From Rummeliibacillus suwonensis (GTDB lineage Bacteria > Bacillota > Bacilli > Bacillales_A > Planococcaceae), in the NCBI RefSeq assembly GCF_007896435.1, contig NZ_VCBL01000001.1, forward strand, positions 415,994 through 479,993: a stretch of 64,000 nt of DNA, in the 5' to 3' direction. Within the stretch, counting starts at the first letter, position 1. Each line of letters opens with the position of its first letter. The notes beneath the pieces were generated by a model. It did no database searches. It saw only the letters and a list, made by a program, of their open reading frames with translations, and was not told where the DNA came from. Both the position numbers and the translations under genes were made by a program. Positions 1 to 7,724 of the stretch are shown here, piece after piece.

Positions 1-2
1 AA

Positions 3-341
3 CAGTTGAAGAAACCTGATATGACATTTTGGAGTGCTTGGGAACAAGATGAATTAGTCGGATGTGGTGCATTGAAAGAGCTAGATACTAGACATGGAGA
101 AGTAAAATCTATGAAAACATCTCCTAATCATCTAAGAAAAGGTGTCGCAAGGAAAATATTGCAACATATTATAAAAGAAGCAAAAATTCGTGGTTACAAG
201 CAATTAAGTTTGGAAACTGGTTCAATGGATGCTTTTATTCCTGCTAGAAACCTGTATGAAGAGTCAGGTTTTCGATATTGTGAACCTTTTGCGGACTATA
301 GAGATGATCCAAATAGTGTGTTTATGACCAAAAAGCTTTAA
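3..341 (+). CDS. GNAT family N-acetyltransferase, 3' part
   Basis: The open frame runs in from the window edge, so the N-terminus is missing; the visible TTG at 6 has no ribosome site and is probably internal. The 112 visible residues cover the second half of a GNAT fold. There is an acetyl-CoA loop of the R/Q-x-x-G-x-A type (HLRKGVARKIL), then a long helix, a beta strand (QLSLETG) and the closing ARNLYEESGF motif typical of the family. Family members move an acetyl group from acetyl-CoA to an amine. The sequence is close in style to the YsnE/PanZ-like group, but the substrate cannot be read. A convergent aminopeptidase gene follows across a shared terminator. Confidence 0.8.
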   Translation, partial: QLKKPDMTFWSAWEQDELVGCGALKELDTRHGEVKSMKTSPNHLRKGVARKILQHIIKEAKIRGYKQLSLETGSMDAFIPARNLYEESGFRYCEPFADYRDDPNSVFMTKKL

Positions 342-416
342 TAGTATGGTTTCAATTTTAAGGACTAGATGATGAATACTATTGTCCCAATACTACTTAC
401 AAATATTCATAAAAGT

Positions 417-448
417 AAAAGCAGCTTGCTAAAAGGCAAACTGCTTTT
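417..448 (-). terminator. Rho-independent terminator of the aminopeptidase gene
   Basis: A 13-bp stem (AAAAGCAGCTTGC with GCAAACTGCTTTT, one mismatch) lies between the convergent genes. Read on the minus strand it is followed by a T-rich stretch, so it best serves the aminopeptidase. It may also stop the acetyltransferase transcript. Confidence 0.75.
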
Positions 449-485
449 GGTGTTAGTTGCTCATTATATGGTTGATAGAGAGTGA

Positions 486-1727
486 CTAGAATGCCCAATC
501 TCCATTACGGAAAATCGGAACAACTGTGCCATCTAGTTTAATGCCATCGATATCCATCTTGTTGGAACCAATCATAAAATCAACGTGTACAGTGGAGGTA
601 TTCATTCCGTTTGCTTGTAATTCTTCTTGGCTCATTTTTGTCCCACCTTGGATCGTAGTAGGGTAAGCTGCACCGATTGCTAAGTGGTTAGATGCATTTT
701 CGTCGAAAAGAGTTGAAAAGAATGTGATACCAGATTGTGAAATCGGTGAAGGATCTGGAACTAGAGCAAGTTCTCCTAAGCCTGTGGCTCCTTCATTGTC
801 ATGCACTAATTTTTTGATCGTTTCATTACCTTTTTCGGCTGAAATATCCGCGATTTTGCCATCTTTAAAGTGTACTTCAATCCCTTCGATCAGTGTACCC
901 GCATAGCTCAATGGTTTTGTGCTACGTACGACACCTTCCATATGACGTGTGTCGGGTGCAGTGAAGACTTCTTCCGTAGGCATATTGGCGATAAATTCTT
1001 CGCCTTTAGGATTGTGACTGCCTGCACAAGCCCAAATATGATTTTTGGGCAATCCTAATGTTAAGTCCGTGCCAGGCGCTGTGTAGTGTAATGCGTCAAA
1101 TTGGATTTCGTTTAGTTTTGCTGCTTTTTCATTTAATGTTTTTTTATGTTCATCCCATGCAGCGATTGGATCATCTGCGTAGACACGGCAGGTTTTGAAA
1201 ATTTGATCCCATAGAGCGTCTACTTGTTCTTCAGAAGTAGGTAAATCAGGAAATACGTGTGCAGCCCATCCTGCGCCAGCTGCTGCTGCCACTGTCCATT
1301 TTAAATCATCATTTTGAGTCGCTTTGCGTTGCGCGTTGAACGCCTTACTAGCAATATTTTGATAAGCAGCAACTTTGGCAGGATCAATATCATTTAAAAG
1401 TCCTGGGTCACTTGAAAGAATAGAAAGTCGGCTGACATGGTGATTCAAAACATGGTCTTCAGATTCTTGAATTTCGTAATCTGGGATGTTCGTCAATACT
1501 TCCTCAGGTTGATGTAAATAATGTAGCTTGCTGATTTCATCATCAGACCATTTCACAATTACTTTTTCAGCACCTAATGCATAAGCTTCTTGAGTGATGA
1601 GACGAGCTAAAGGCGCTTGGTCAATAGCGATCGTCATTTTTACCCAATCGCCTGGTTGTACATTAATTCCTTTTGCAACTAAAAGTTTCGCATATTTCAA
1701 TAAATTTTCCTCAAAATTAGCTAACAT
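486..1727 (-). CDS. ampS: Aminopeptidase, M29 family (AmpS/AmpT type)
   Basis: A cytoplasmic metallo-aminopeptidase of the thermophilic M29 family, which removes N-terminal residues using two metal ions. The predicted 413 residues match the family length. Metal-ligand regions are visible in order: NMPTEEVF near residue 250, the GELALVP glutamate near 315, NHLAIGAAYP near 345 and HVDFMIG near 380. An upstream TTG (1742) is in frame but has no ribosome site. The ATG at 1727 is preceded by GGGGG and AAAGG and gives the usual N-terminus MLANFEENLLKYA, so it is chosen. The gene is alone, convergent with the acetyltransferase. Family assignment is firm; in vivo substrates are unknown. Confidence 0.93.
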   Translation of the reverse strand: MLANFEENLLKYAKLLVAKGINVQPGDWVKMTIAIDQAPLARLITQEAYALGAEKVIVKWSDDEISKLHYLHQPEEVLTNIPDYEIQESEDHVLNHHVSRLSILSSDPGLLNDIDPAKVAAYQNIASKAFNAQRKATQNDDLKWTVAAAAGAGWAAHVFPDLPTSEEQVDALWDQIFKTCRVYADDPIAAWDEHKKTLNEKAAKLNEIQFDALHYTAPGTDLTLGLPKNHIWACAGSHNPKGEEFIANMPTEEVFTAPDTRHMEGVVRSTKPLSYAGTLIEGIEVHFKDGKIADISAEKGNETIKKLVHDNEGATGLGELALVPDPSPISQSGITFFSTLFDENASNHLAIGAAYPTTIQGGTKMSQEELQANGMNTSTVHVDFMIGSNKMDIDGIKLDGTVVPIFRNGDWAF

Positions 1728-1742
1728 TTCCTTTACCCCCAA

Positions 1743-2069
1743 CGATTATTTTCACTGATTATATTATCACACCAAAATCAAAATACCTAAATATTTAGTC
1801 TATCTTATTATTCGGTTAATGAAGTAATGAATGACGACACTTATGTGAGAAATTATTTCTTATTTTTAGCAAGCAGTAAACTGCGTTAATTTTAATTTAT
1901 ACAAGGAGAAATCAACTGTTCCTTTTATGGATAAGTTGAATGATCAATGTGTTTAAATTGTACTTATTAGCATTGCAAAAAATACTTTTTTTATTTATAT
2001 GAATTAATTTTATAAATCATTTTCTTCTTGAAAAATACGAATATTTAGCAATCACTAATTTTGATAGTT
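1743..2069. other. AT-rich intergenic stretch, no gene seen
   Basis: Upstream region of the aminopeptidase. It holds no convincing reading frame or clear hairpin; its far side merges into the R2 repeat. Confidence 0.5.
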
Positions 2070-2298
2070 GTGGAGCGGGAGACGATGACTCCTCGAAAAT
2101 GCATGCGTATTTTCTTCGTGCGGTGTGAGTTCAAGGAAGCTTATTCAAAGTCTTACGGGAAAAGCTTGAGCTGAAAATAATTTAAGGGACAAAGCCTAAG
2201 TTCGCCACGTCCTGTGGCAACGGCTTCGGGGTCAACATCGTGTCAACCCGAGGAGATTGAAGCCAAGCCCGTGGAAAGCGTCGTCTGAAGCGGAACAA
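2070..2298 (+). repeat. R2 dispersed repeat, copy a, with an inverted hairpin cassette
   Basis: The element starts TGGAGCGGGAGACGATGACTCC and ends GAAAGCGTCGTCTGAAGCGGAAC, so its ends are partly complementary (AGACGATG with CGTCGTCT). The same frame (TGGAGCGG ... GAAAGCG ... GGAGCGGAAATC) recurs at 47658-47776. Such GC-rich intergenic repeats are common in Bacillales genomes. This copy is longer because positions 2191-2252 hold a foreign hairpin block related to the cassette in the P elements. Confidence 0.75.
2191..2252 (-). repeat. Relative of the P-element hairpin cassette, inverted
   Basis: Nineteen bases, CGCCACGTCCTGTGGCAAC (2203-2221), are the exact reverse complement of the cassette core found at 31878, 44396 and 48011. 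The outer stem differs (AAGCC with GGCTT here; ACTCAGGT with ACCTGAGT there) but is again self-complementary. A following GTCAACATCGTGTCAACCC is a damaged version of the cassette's second hairpin. Confidence 0.7.
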
Positions 2299-2502
2299 AA
2301 ATTTCTGAATGTTCATGTTGATTTGAAATGTTCGCGCTTTTTATCTGAATTTTGCATTATGAAATTGATTGATATGATGTTGTTTTAAAAGAATTTCCAA
2401 AACATTAAATGTAAATTCTTTTAGAGCATAATTTATCGAGTTCAGCAGATATTAAAGTCACAGTGTTTTTGAATTCCAAAAATTTTTGATGGGGGTGATA
2501 TT

Positions 2503-3237
2503 TTGAAACGAAACAATATAATAATTTTGACTGTTTGCGTTTTGGTCATCTCTATTTGTTATGCGACTTTTAGTTATGCAGCGGATAAGGGAAGAAAATA
2601 TTATGAGCAAACTGGACAAGTTTTGTGGGATGTTCAAACGAAAGAAAAAGTCATTGCCTTAACATTTGATGATGGACCAGATCCAAGATATACATCACAA
2701 ATTTTAGAAGTATTAGCTAAATACGATGCAAAGGCAACTTTTTTTATGTTAGGGAAAAGTGCTGAAAAGTATCCTGAAATTGTGAAGCGTCAATTTAATG
2801 AAGGACATGAATTAGCCAATCACACGTATTCTCATCCGTTTAAAATAGGCGGGTCAAAATTGAAGGAGGAGCTAAAAAAGACGAACGATATTATTTATAA
2901 TATTACAGGATATGCTCCTACATTATTCCGTCCTGTGGGTGGTATTTATACGGATGATATTATCAATACTGCTAAAAAAAGTGGATATAAGGTGGTTATT
3001 TGGTCGTGGCATCTTGATACTCAAGATTGGAAAAGCCCAGGTGTTCGGAAAATTTCTAAAAAAGTATTAGATGGCGCATCACCGGGAGATGTCGTTTTAT
3101 TTCATGATGGGGGAGGAAATCGTACACAAACGATAAAGGCCCTCGAACAAATTTTACCTGTGCTGAAGAAGAGGGGCTATAAGTTCGTAACCGTTTCAGA
3201 ATTGATGGCTGCTAAAAATCAGGAAATCAGTAAATGA
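2503..3237 (+). CDS. Polysaccharide deacetylase (NodB domain), secreted or membrane anchored
   Basis: A carbohydrate esterase family 4 enzyme that removes acetyl groups from N-acetylated sugars, probably peptidoglycan or chitin-like polymers outside the membrane. An N-terminal hydrophobic segment (residues 5-24, ending near SYA) is a signal peptide or anchor. NodB motifs follow in order: TFDDGPD (54-60, catalytic base and metal Asp), NHTYSHP (His107 and His111, metal ligands), RPVGG (143-147), WSWHLDTQDW, and LFHDGGG near the end. The TTG start is supported by GGGGGTGAT six bases upstream. The gene is a single unit ended by a terminator. Substrate (peptidoglycan versus other) is inferred, not seen. 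Confidence 0.92.
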   Translation: MKRNNIIILTVCVLVISICYATFSYAADKGRKYYEQTGQVLWDVQTKEKVIALTFDDGPDPRYTSQILEVLAKYDAKATFFMLGKSAEKYPEIVKRQFNEGHELANHTYSHPFKIGGSKLKEELKKTNDIIYNITGYAPTLFRPVGGIYTDDIINTAKKSGYKVVIWSWHLDTQDWKSPGVRKISKKVLDGASPGDVVLFHDGGGNRTQTIKALEQILPVLKKRGYKFVTVSELMAAKNQEISK

Positions 3238-3245
3238 TGCTATAC

Positions 3246-3286
3246 AGAGTAAGGATAACCGAAAAGGTCATTCTTACTCTTTTTTG
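3246..3286 (+). terminator. Terminator after the deacetylase gene
   Basis: AGAGTAAGGAT pairs with ATTCTTACTCT (one mismatch) and is followed by six T residues, nine bases after the stop codon. Confidence 0.85.
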
Positions 3287-3386
3287 AAATATCTCGAATT
3301 CTAAGCATTTTTCTTGAGCCTCTTTTTATTCAATAGTAAAGTGGTAATTGAGATTGGTTTAACATTAATATTTAGGAGGAATCCAT

Positions 3387-3929
3387 ATGAAAGTAGTAGC
3401 AATAGTAGGAAGTATTCGTAAAGAATCTTATAACATGATGTTAGCAAAATTCATTCAAAAACGTTATGCTGATAAATTTGATCTAGAAATTTTAAAGTTG
3501 AATGATATTCCTATGTATAACCAAGATATTGAAAATGATGCTCCGCAAGTTGTACTTGATTTTAAAGCAAAAGTAAAAGCGGCTGATGCGGTACTTTGGG
3601 TTACACCAGAATATAATGCATCCATACCGGGTGTTCTTGGGAATGCTATCGATTGGTTATCACGTGTGGATAAAGTCATGATTGGCAAACCTTCCTTCAT
3701 CATGGGTGCATCAATGGGTCATCTTGGTACAGTTAAAGCACAAGCACATTTACGTGATATTTTGTTTGCGATTGGTCTTGGCTCACCTGTACTACAAGGC
3801 AACGAAGTATATGTTGGCGCTGCCCATACAAAATTCGATGCAGAAGGTAACCTAACAGACGAAGGTACAGTGAAATTCCTAGATTCAGTAATTGATAGCT
3901 TCATAGAATGGATGAAATTGTATATTTAA
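3387..3929 (+). CDS. NADPH-dependent FMN reductase family protein
   Basis: A 180-residue flavodoxin-like protein that binds FMN and reduces quinones, azo dyes, chromate or other acceptors with NAD(P)H. The FMN phosphate loop GSIRKESYN is at 8-16, and the family signature PEYNASIPGVLGNAIDW is at 74-90. GASMGHLGT (about 113-121) completes the flavin site. The ATG is preceded by a perfect AGGAGGA seven bases upstream. It is monocistronic between two intergenic regions. It resembles the ChrR/YieF/azoreductase group; the physiological acceptor cannot be told from sequence. Confidence 0.9.
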   Translation: MKVVAIVGSIRKESYNMMLAKFIQKRYADKFDLEILKLNDIPMYNQDIENDAPQVVLDFKAKVKAADAVLWVTPEYNASIPGVLGNAIDWLSRVDKVMIGKPSFIMGASMGHLGTVKAQAHLRDILFAIGLGSPVLQGNEVYVGAAHTKFDAEGNLTDEGTVKFLDSVIDSFIEWMKLYI

Positions 3930-3950
3930 TGTGAAAAGTCGGTTTGCAAA

Positions 3951-3982
3951 GATGGCTTCTGCAGATGCAGAGGTCATTTTTT
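3951..3982 (+). terminator. Probable terminator after the flavin reductase
   Basis: ATGGCTTCTGCA faces TGCAGAGGTCAT (imperfect) and is followed by TTTTTT. It lies about 25 bases after the stop codon. Confidence 0.5.
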
Positions 3983-4031
3983 ATAGTTCGATCTATAGGT
4001 AAGTAGCCGGTAAAGGACTTAAATTGTTGCA

Positions 4032-4188
4032 AGAGCGAATAAACAAGTGAAAAGAGCGAATAAATGGGCAGAGAGAGCGAATAAGCGGGTAGAAAGAGCA
4101 AATAAGCAGGCAGAGAGAGCAAATAAACAGTTCCAGAGAGCGAATAAATAGTCTCAGGGCAAATAAACCAGACAAAAGAGTGAATAAA
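4032..4188 (+). repeat. 21-bp periodic array, eight units
   Basis: Cores resembling AGAGCGAATAAA start at 4032, 4053, 4074, 4095, 4116, 4137, 4156 and 4177. The spacing is exactly 21 bp except for one 19-bp step. Each 12-bp core is followed by about 9 bp of variable sequence. The array sits between the flavin reductase and the acetyltransferase-LysR pair. A second array of the same unit is at 19779-19888. It is too short-period for CRISPR, and no cas gene is present. Confidence 0.85.
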
Positions 4189-4283
4189 TTTCAAAATCTG
4201 TTTCCAAACAGCTGCTAGTTGAATAAATTTGATACAATGACATTGAATATTTTGAAAAGTTCTAATTCAGGAGGAATGTCTAT

Positions 4284-4772
4284 ATGAAAATAGCATCACT
4301 TCAAGCGCTTCCAAAAGATAAAATCATCCATTTTTTTGTTCAACATTGGGGAAGTACGGAGATGGTGATTTCAACTGGTATTTATGATTGCAGTCAGCTA
4401 GAAGGCTATGCCTGTTTCAACGATCAACAAGAGATGATGGGTCTGATTACATATATCATTCGACATCAAGAATGCGAGATCATTTCATTAGATAGTGTGG
4501 AAGAAGGAAAAGGAATCGGCACGAGGCTTGTTCAGGAAGTTGAGCATTTGGCACTTACAAAAGATTGTAGAATCATGACATTAATCACAACCAATGATCA
4601 TCTACATGCTTTAAAATTTTACCAAAAGCGTGGATATTATTTAACCGAGCTATATCCAAACGCAGTAGAAAAAGCTAGACAGTACAAGCCGGAAATTCCT
4701 TACTTTAGTGAAGATGGCATCCCGATCAGAGATGAGATAAAACTTCAGAAAATTTTGATAGGAGAAATATAA
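4284..4772 (+). CDS. GNAT family N-acetyltransferase
   Basis: A 162-residue acetyltransferase. The acetyl-CoA binding segment is VEEGKGIGTRLVQEVE (about residues 72-87), followed by the LITTNDHLHALKFYQKRGY motif that closes the fold. The ATG follows AGGAGGAATG. Its stop codon directly abuts the ATG of the LysR gene at 4773, so the two are translated from one message and the regulator probably controls or senses the same process. The acceptor substrate is unknown. Confidence 0.87.
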   Translation: MKIASLQALPKDKIIHFFVQHWGSTEMVISTGIYDCSQLEGYACFNDQQEMMGLITYIIRHQECEIISLDSVEEGKGIGTRLVQEVEHLALTKDCRIMTLITTNDHLHALKFYQKRGYYLTELYPNAVEKARQYKPEIPYFSEDGIPIRDEIKLQKILIGEI

Positions 4773-5642
4773 ATGGAAACAGAATGGCTTAGAACCTTTT
4801 TGATTGCAGCGAAAACAGAGAACTTTGGAGAAACAGCAGAAAAGCGTTTTTTAACACAATCAACAGTGACCAAACATATTCATCATTTAGAAAAAGAACT
4901 AAAGACATCATTATTTGAAAGAAGTGGAAAGAAAGTTCGATTAAATATAGCAGGAGCATATTTCTTCGATAAAGCAGAAAAAATCATCGAAGCACTTGAT
5001 GTTGCATTAAAGGGGACGCAGGCGTTCTTAGAAGGCTACACCTCACAGTTAACAATCGGCGTTGCACCACAAATTGCGAACTCCACCTTGCCTAAGATTA
5101 TGGAACATTTTAAAAAACATAAGCCTTATATACAATTGTCGATTGAAATTTTAAAATCAAATGAGATCGGAGAAGCCGTTTATCGTGGGTTGGTCGACAT
5201 TGGTTTATCAAAATTATCATCCGCGCGTGATTTGCAAATACATATGATTGCCGATGAAGCCATTCAATTGATCGTCCCACCATCCAAGCTTCATATGAGT
5301 ACTCCAGAATTATTAACAACCGACCCCATATTAACGCACGAATTTGCGCCTTATTGGGAAAATATTCAGCATTTGCTAAGAAGTCGATTTCCTTCTCATC
5401 AAACAATGAAACTGAATCAAACAGAAGTGATAAAAAACTTTGTTAAACAGGGATTAGGCATAGCTTTTTTACCACAGAGCGTTGTTCAAAAAGAGGTGGA
5501 GGATGGAACACTAGCTATTCATTCATTGAAGGAATTTCAAAATATAACATCGCAAACGTATTTGATATCAAAATATATATCAAGTGACATCCAGGCATTT
5601 TTGGAAAGTAGTAAAAGCGCTTATGAAGGAGCTAACGAATAG
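4773..5642 (+). CDS. LysR family transcriptional regulator
   Basis: A 289-residue regulator. The N-terminal winged helix-turn-helix occupies about residues 1-60 (EWLRTFLIAAKTENFGETAE, then STVTKHIHHLEKELKTSLFER). The periplasmic-binding-protein-like effector domain follows from about 90 (LTIGVAPQIANSTLPKIM). The ribosome site GGAG lies within the last codons of the acetyltransferase gene, indicating coupling. LysR proteins usually regulate a neighbouring gene in response to a small molecule; the partner here may be the acetyltransferase itself. The effector is unknown. Confidence 0.93.
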   Translation: METEWLRTFLIAAKTENFGETAEKRFLTQSTVTKHIHHLEKELKTSLFERSGKKVRLNIAGAYFFDKAEKIIEALDVALKGTQAFLEGYTSQLTIGVAPQIANSTLPKIMEHFKKHKPYIQLSIEILKSNEIGEAVYRGLVDIGLSKLSSARDLQIHMIADEAIQLIVPPSKLHMSTPELLTTDPILTHEFAPYWENIQHLLRSRFPSHQTMKLNQTEVIKNFVKQGLGIAFLPQSVVQKEVEDGTLAIHSLKEFQNITSQTYLISKYISSDIQAFLESSKSAYEGANE

Positions 5643-5644
5643 AA

Positions 5645-5831
5645 AGTCCCGTTTAACGAAATTAATCATAAAAGTCAATAAACATTTCCCCCTCCCCCAT
5701 CTGAAACAGTAGTAAAGATTTTTATACCAAGATTTAGGTGAAAAGAATATGACCAATAAGTTCGTAAAAGCCCAAATGGTCAACTATAACACGCAGCGGG
5801 CGATGAAAAACTCCACTGTGTGAAATTTCAC
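5645..5831 (+). mobile_element. Decayed P element (copy P9)
   Basis: TCCCGTTTAACG starts two bases after the LysR stop codon and matches the left end of the intact copies. CTCCCCCATCTGAAACAG recalls the inner stem. The right end is a hairpin (ACACGCAG ... CTGTGTG) followed by AAATTTCACTT. Internal parts are much degraded. Confidence 0.55.
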
Positions 5832-5848
5832 TTGGACACATCAAGGCT

Positions 5849-5966
5849 TAAATTCCATTAGATTCAAATAAAAACAGAGGGAGCAACTGCCAGCAAAATC
5901 CCCAATAGTTCAACTAACACCGAGTGGGGAGATAAAGAGTCCCCCACCGAGTGAAGTTTCACTTTC
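5849..5966 (+). mobile_element. Decayed P element (copy P8), tandem with P9
   Basis: GAGGGAGCAACTGCCAGCAAAATCCC corresponds to the right half of the scaffold. The right-end hairpin is ACTCGGTG-type: CACCGAGTGGGG with TCCCCCACCGAGTG, followed by AAGTTTCACTTT. It ends three bases before the stop codon of the convergent methyltransferase gene. Confidence 0.6.
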
Positions 5967-5968
5967 TA

Positions 5969-6730
5969 TTATCCTTCTCTTTTGATGGCTACAAAACGCA
6001 GTCTTCTATAATCAGCCACCCACGTATTGTTTTGATACAATTGTGGCTTTAATTTTCTTACACATAAGCGACAAACCTCTTCCTTTTCACTTGCTGTTAA
6101 GTCTTGAAAAATACTGTTGCTGAACATATGGAGCCAATTTTGAATACCATTTTCACCAACCAATGGTGTAGGGCGATCGTATAATGTTATCATTTCAATT
6201 CGGAAGCCCGCTCGTTGTAATAACTCACTATATTCTTCTTCAGTTGGAAAGTACCACGGAAAATAACTTTCGATATATGGAAGACCTAATTCCTCCATGC
6301 TAGCTTTCATAGCAGTTACAATAGAAGAAATATTGCCATCCCCACCCATTTCAGCAACAAACCGACCATTCGGCTTTAATGCGTCATAAACATGCTGAAC
6401 GACAGCTTTCGGGGATTTCATCCAATGTAGGGCAGCGTTAGAGAAGACTGCATCAAATTGCTGGTGGACAAAAGCTTGTGTAGCATCCTGGACTGTAAAT
6501 TGAATTTCGGGATATTTTGTTTGTGCCTGTTGAATCATTGTTTTAGATGCATCCATACCGTGTACTATCGTTTCATATTTGGAGATCTCATATGCTAGAT
6601 CTCCAGTGCCGCAACCTAAATCTAAAATGCTCTCTCCTTTTTGAGGTGAAAGTAAATCTACTAAATGTTCACCAAATTTTGAAACAAAATGATGTTTTTG
6701 ATCGTATAAAACTGCATTCCATTCACTCAT
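5969..6730 (-). CDS. Class I SAM-dependent methyltransferase
   Basis: A 253-residue methyltransferase. The SAM-binding motif LDLGCGTGDLAYEI lies near residues 36-49, and the acidic motif II is HGMDAS. VQDATQAF and FDAVFSNAALHWMKSPKAVV are the post-motifs typical of the Methyltransf_11/25 and trans-aconitate methyltransferase-like families. The start is clear: AAGGAGATGATTAG lies directly before the ATG. Substrate is not predictable. A decayed P element ends just beyond the stop codon. Confidence 0.88.
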   Translation of the reverse strand: MSEWNAVLYDQKHHFVSKFGEHLVDLLSPQKGESILDLGCGTGDLAYEISKYETIVHGMDASKTMIQQAQTKYPEIQFTVQDATQAFVHQQFDAVFSNAALHWMKSPKAVVQHVYDALKPNGRFVAEMGGDGNISSIVTAMKASMEELGLPYIESYFPWYFPTEEEYSELLQRAGFRIEMITLYDRPTPLVGENGIQNWLHMFSNSIFQDLTASEKEEVCRLCVRKLKPQLYQNNTWVADYRRLRFVAIKREG

Positions 6731-6836
6731 CTAATCATCTCCTTTCTTTGAGCATAACAAAAAAATAGATCAAACAGATATGATGGTTGATAGGCTTATC
6801 GATTCCAAAGTGGAATATAGAAGGGGAAATTCATCC

Positions 6837-6865
6837 TTGAGCACTTGGATAAGAAATGCTACGAT
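6837..6865 (+). promoter_or_regulatory. Sigma-A promoter of the thiamine operon
   Basis: TTGAGC (-35, 6837-6842) and TACGAT (-10, 6860-6865) are separated by exactly 17 bp and sit about 20 bp before the TPP riboswitch. Confidence 0.7.
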
Positions 6866-6883
6866 TAAAATAACTTAAATGTT

Positions 6884-6966
6884 TGCGGGGGGACGCATAT
6901 GCGTTGAGAAGGTTAAAACCTGACCCTTAGAACCTGACAGTTAACACTGGCGTAGGGAGCAACGAA
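6884..6966 (+). ncRNA. TPP riboswitch (THI element)
   Basis: The conserved thi-box signature is present: GGGGGGAC at the 5' side, GTTGAGAAGG, ACCCTTAGAACCTGAC, and the closing CACTGGCGTAGGGAGC. Thiamine pyrophosphate binding should favour the terminator at 6975-7009 and so switch off tenA-thiM-thiD-thiE. Confidence 0.95.
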
Positions 6967-6974
6967 TCATTTTC

Positions 6975-7009
6975 AGTCTCTATGTCTTCATGAACATAGA
7001 GACTTTTTT
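6975..7009 (+). terminator. Riboswitch-controlled terminator
   Basis: AGTCTCTATGT pairs perfectly with ACATAGAGACT and is followed by six T residues. It lies between the TPP aptamer and tenA, as expected of a transcriptional-attenuation switch. Confidence 0.9.
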
Positions 7010-7040
7010 GCGTCTGCGTCCACTATAAGGAGGACTTAGA

Positions 7041-7724
7041 ATGACATTTTGTGAAGAGGTAAGAAAAGAGACCGATTTATATTGGAAAGGAAGTTTTGAG
7101 CATCCATTTGTAAAAGGCCTGGTTGAAGGGACATTGCCTATTGAGAAATTCAGATTTTATATTATGCAAGATGCTTATTATTTGAGAAATTACACGAAAG
7201 TATTAGCTATTGCTGCATCAAAAGCAACGACAAATGAAGATATCAACCATTTTCTAGAAACAGCTCATCATATCAACGAAGCAGAACTAGCATTACATCG
7301 AACTGTTTTTAAGGAGCTTAATGTTAGTGAGCAGGAATTGGAAGAATTTGAACCTGCACCAGCTGCCTATAATTATGTGAGTCATATGTACAATGCAGCT
7401 TATACTGGCGATGTTGCTGAAGCGTTTGCAGCTATGCTGCCCTGCCCTTGGCTATATCAAGAAATTGGTGAAAAATACAAAGATAAAAAACCAAGCGTTA
7501 AATTCTATGAGGAGTGGATCGCTATGTATAGTGATCCTGCGTATAAAGAAAAAATCGAGGTCCAAAAAACATTGCTGAATCGTTTGGCAGAAGGACAACC
7601 AGAAAAAGTTTCCGTATTAAAGTCTCATTTCAAAAAGAGTTGTTTCTATGAATGGAAGTTCTGGGAAATGCCTTGGAATTTAGAAGATTGGAAAGGTGAA
7701 GTGGTCAATTATGAGTTTATCTAA
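7041..7724 (+). CDS. tenA: Thiaminase II (aminopyrimidine aminohydrolase) TenA
   Basis: It hydrolyses aminopyrimidines from degraded thiamine to hydroxymethylpyrimidine (HMP) for salvage. The 227 residues match the family length. Active-site residues fall at the positions known for the B. subtilis enzyme: Asp44 (MQDAYYL), Tyr112 (AYNYV), Cys135 (MLPCPWLY) and a glutamate near 205 (FYEWKFWEM). The ATG follows AGGAGGACTTAGA. It is the first gene of the riboswitch-controlled operon and overlaps thiM by 14 bases, so translation is coupled. Confidence is high. Confidence 0.97.
   Translation: MTFCEEVRKETDLYWKGSFEHPFVKGLVEGTLPIEKFRFYIMQDAYYLRNYTKVLAIAASKATTNEDINHFLETAHHINEAELALHRTVFKELNVSEQELEEFEPAPAAYNYVSHMYNAAYTGDVAEAFAAMLPCPWLYQEIGEKYKDKKPSVKFYEEWIAMYSDPAYKEKIEVQKTLLNRLAEGQPEKVSVLKSHFKKSCFYEWKFWEMPWNLEDWKGEVVNYEFI

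Noticed and set aside
4032-4188. CRISPR array
   Set aside because: Repeat unit is only 12 bp with 9-bp spacers and no cas genes are present; period is 21 bp rather than about 60-70.
3901-4194. Minus-strand open frame with a seven-residue repeat
   Set aside because: It is the translation of the 21-bp array; no ribosome site, biased Leu/Ser content.
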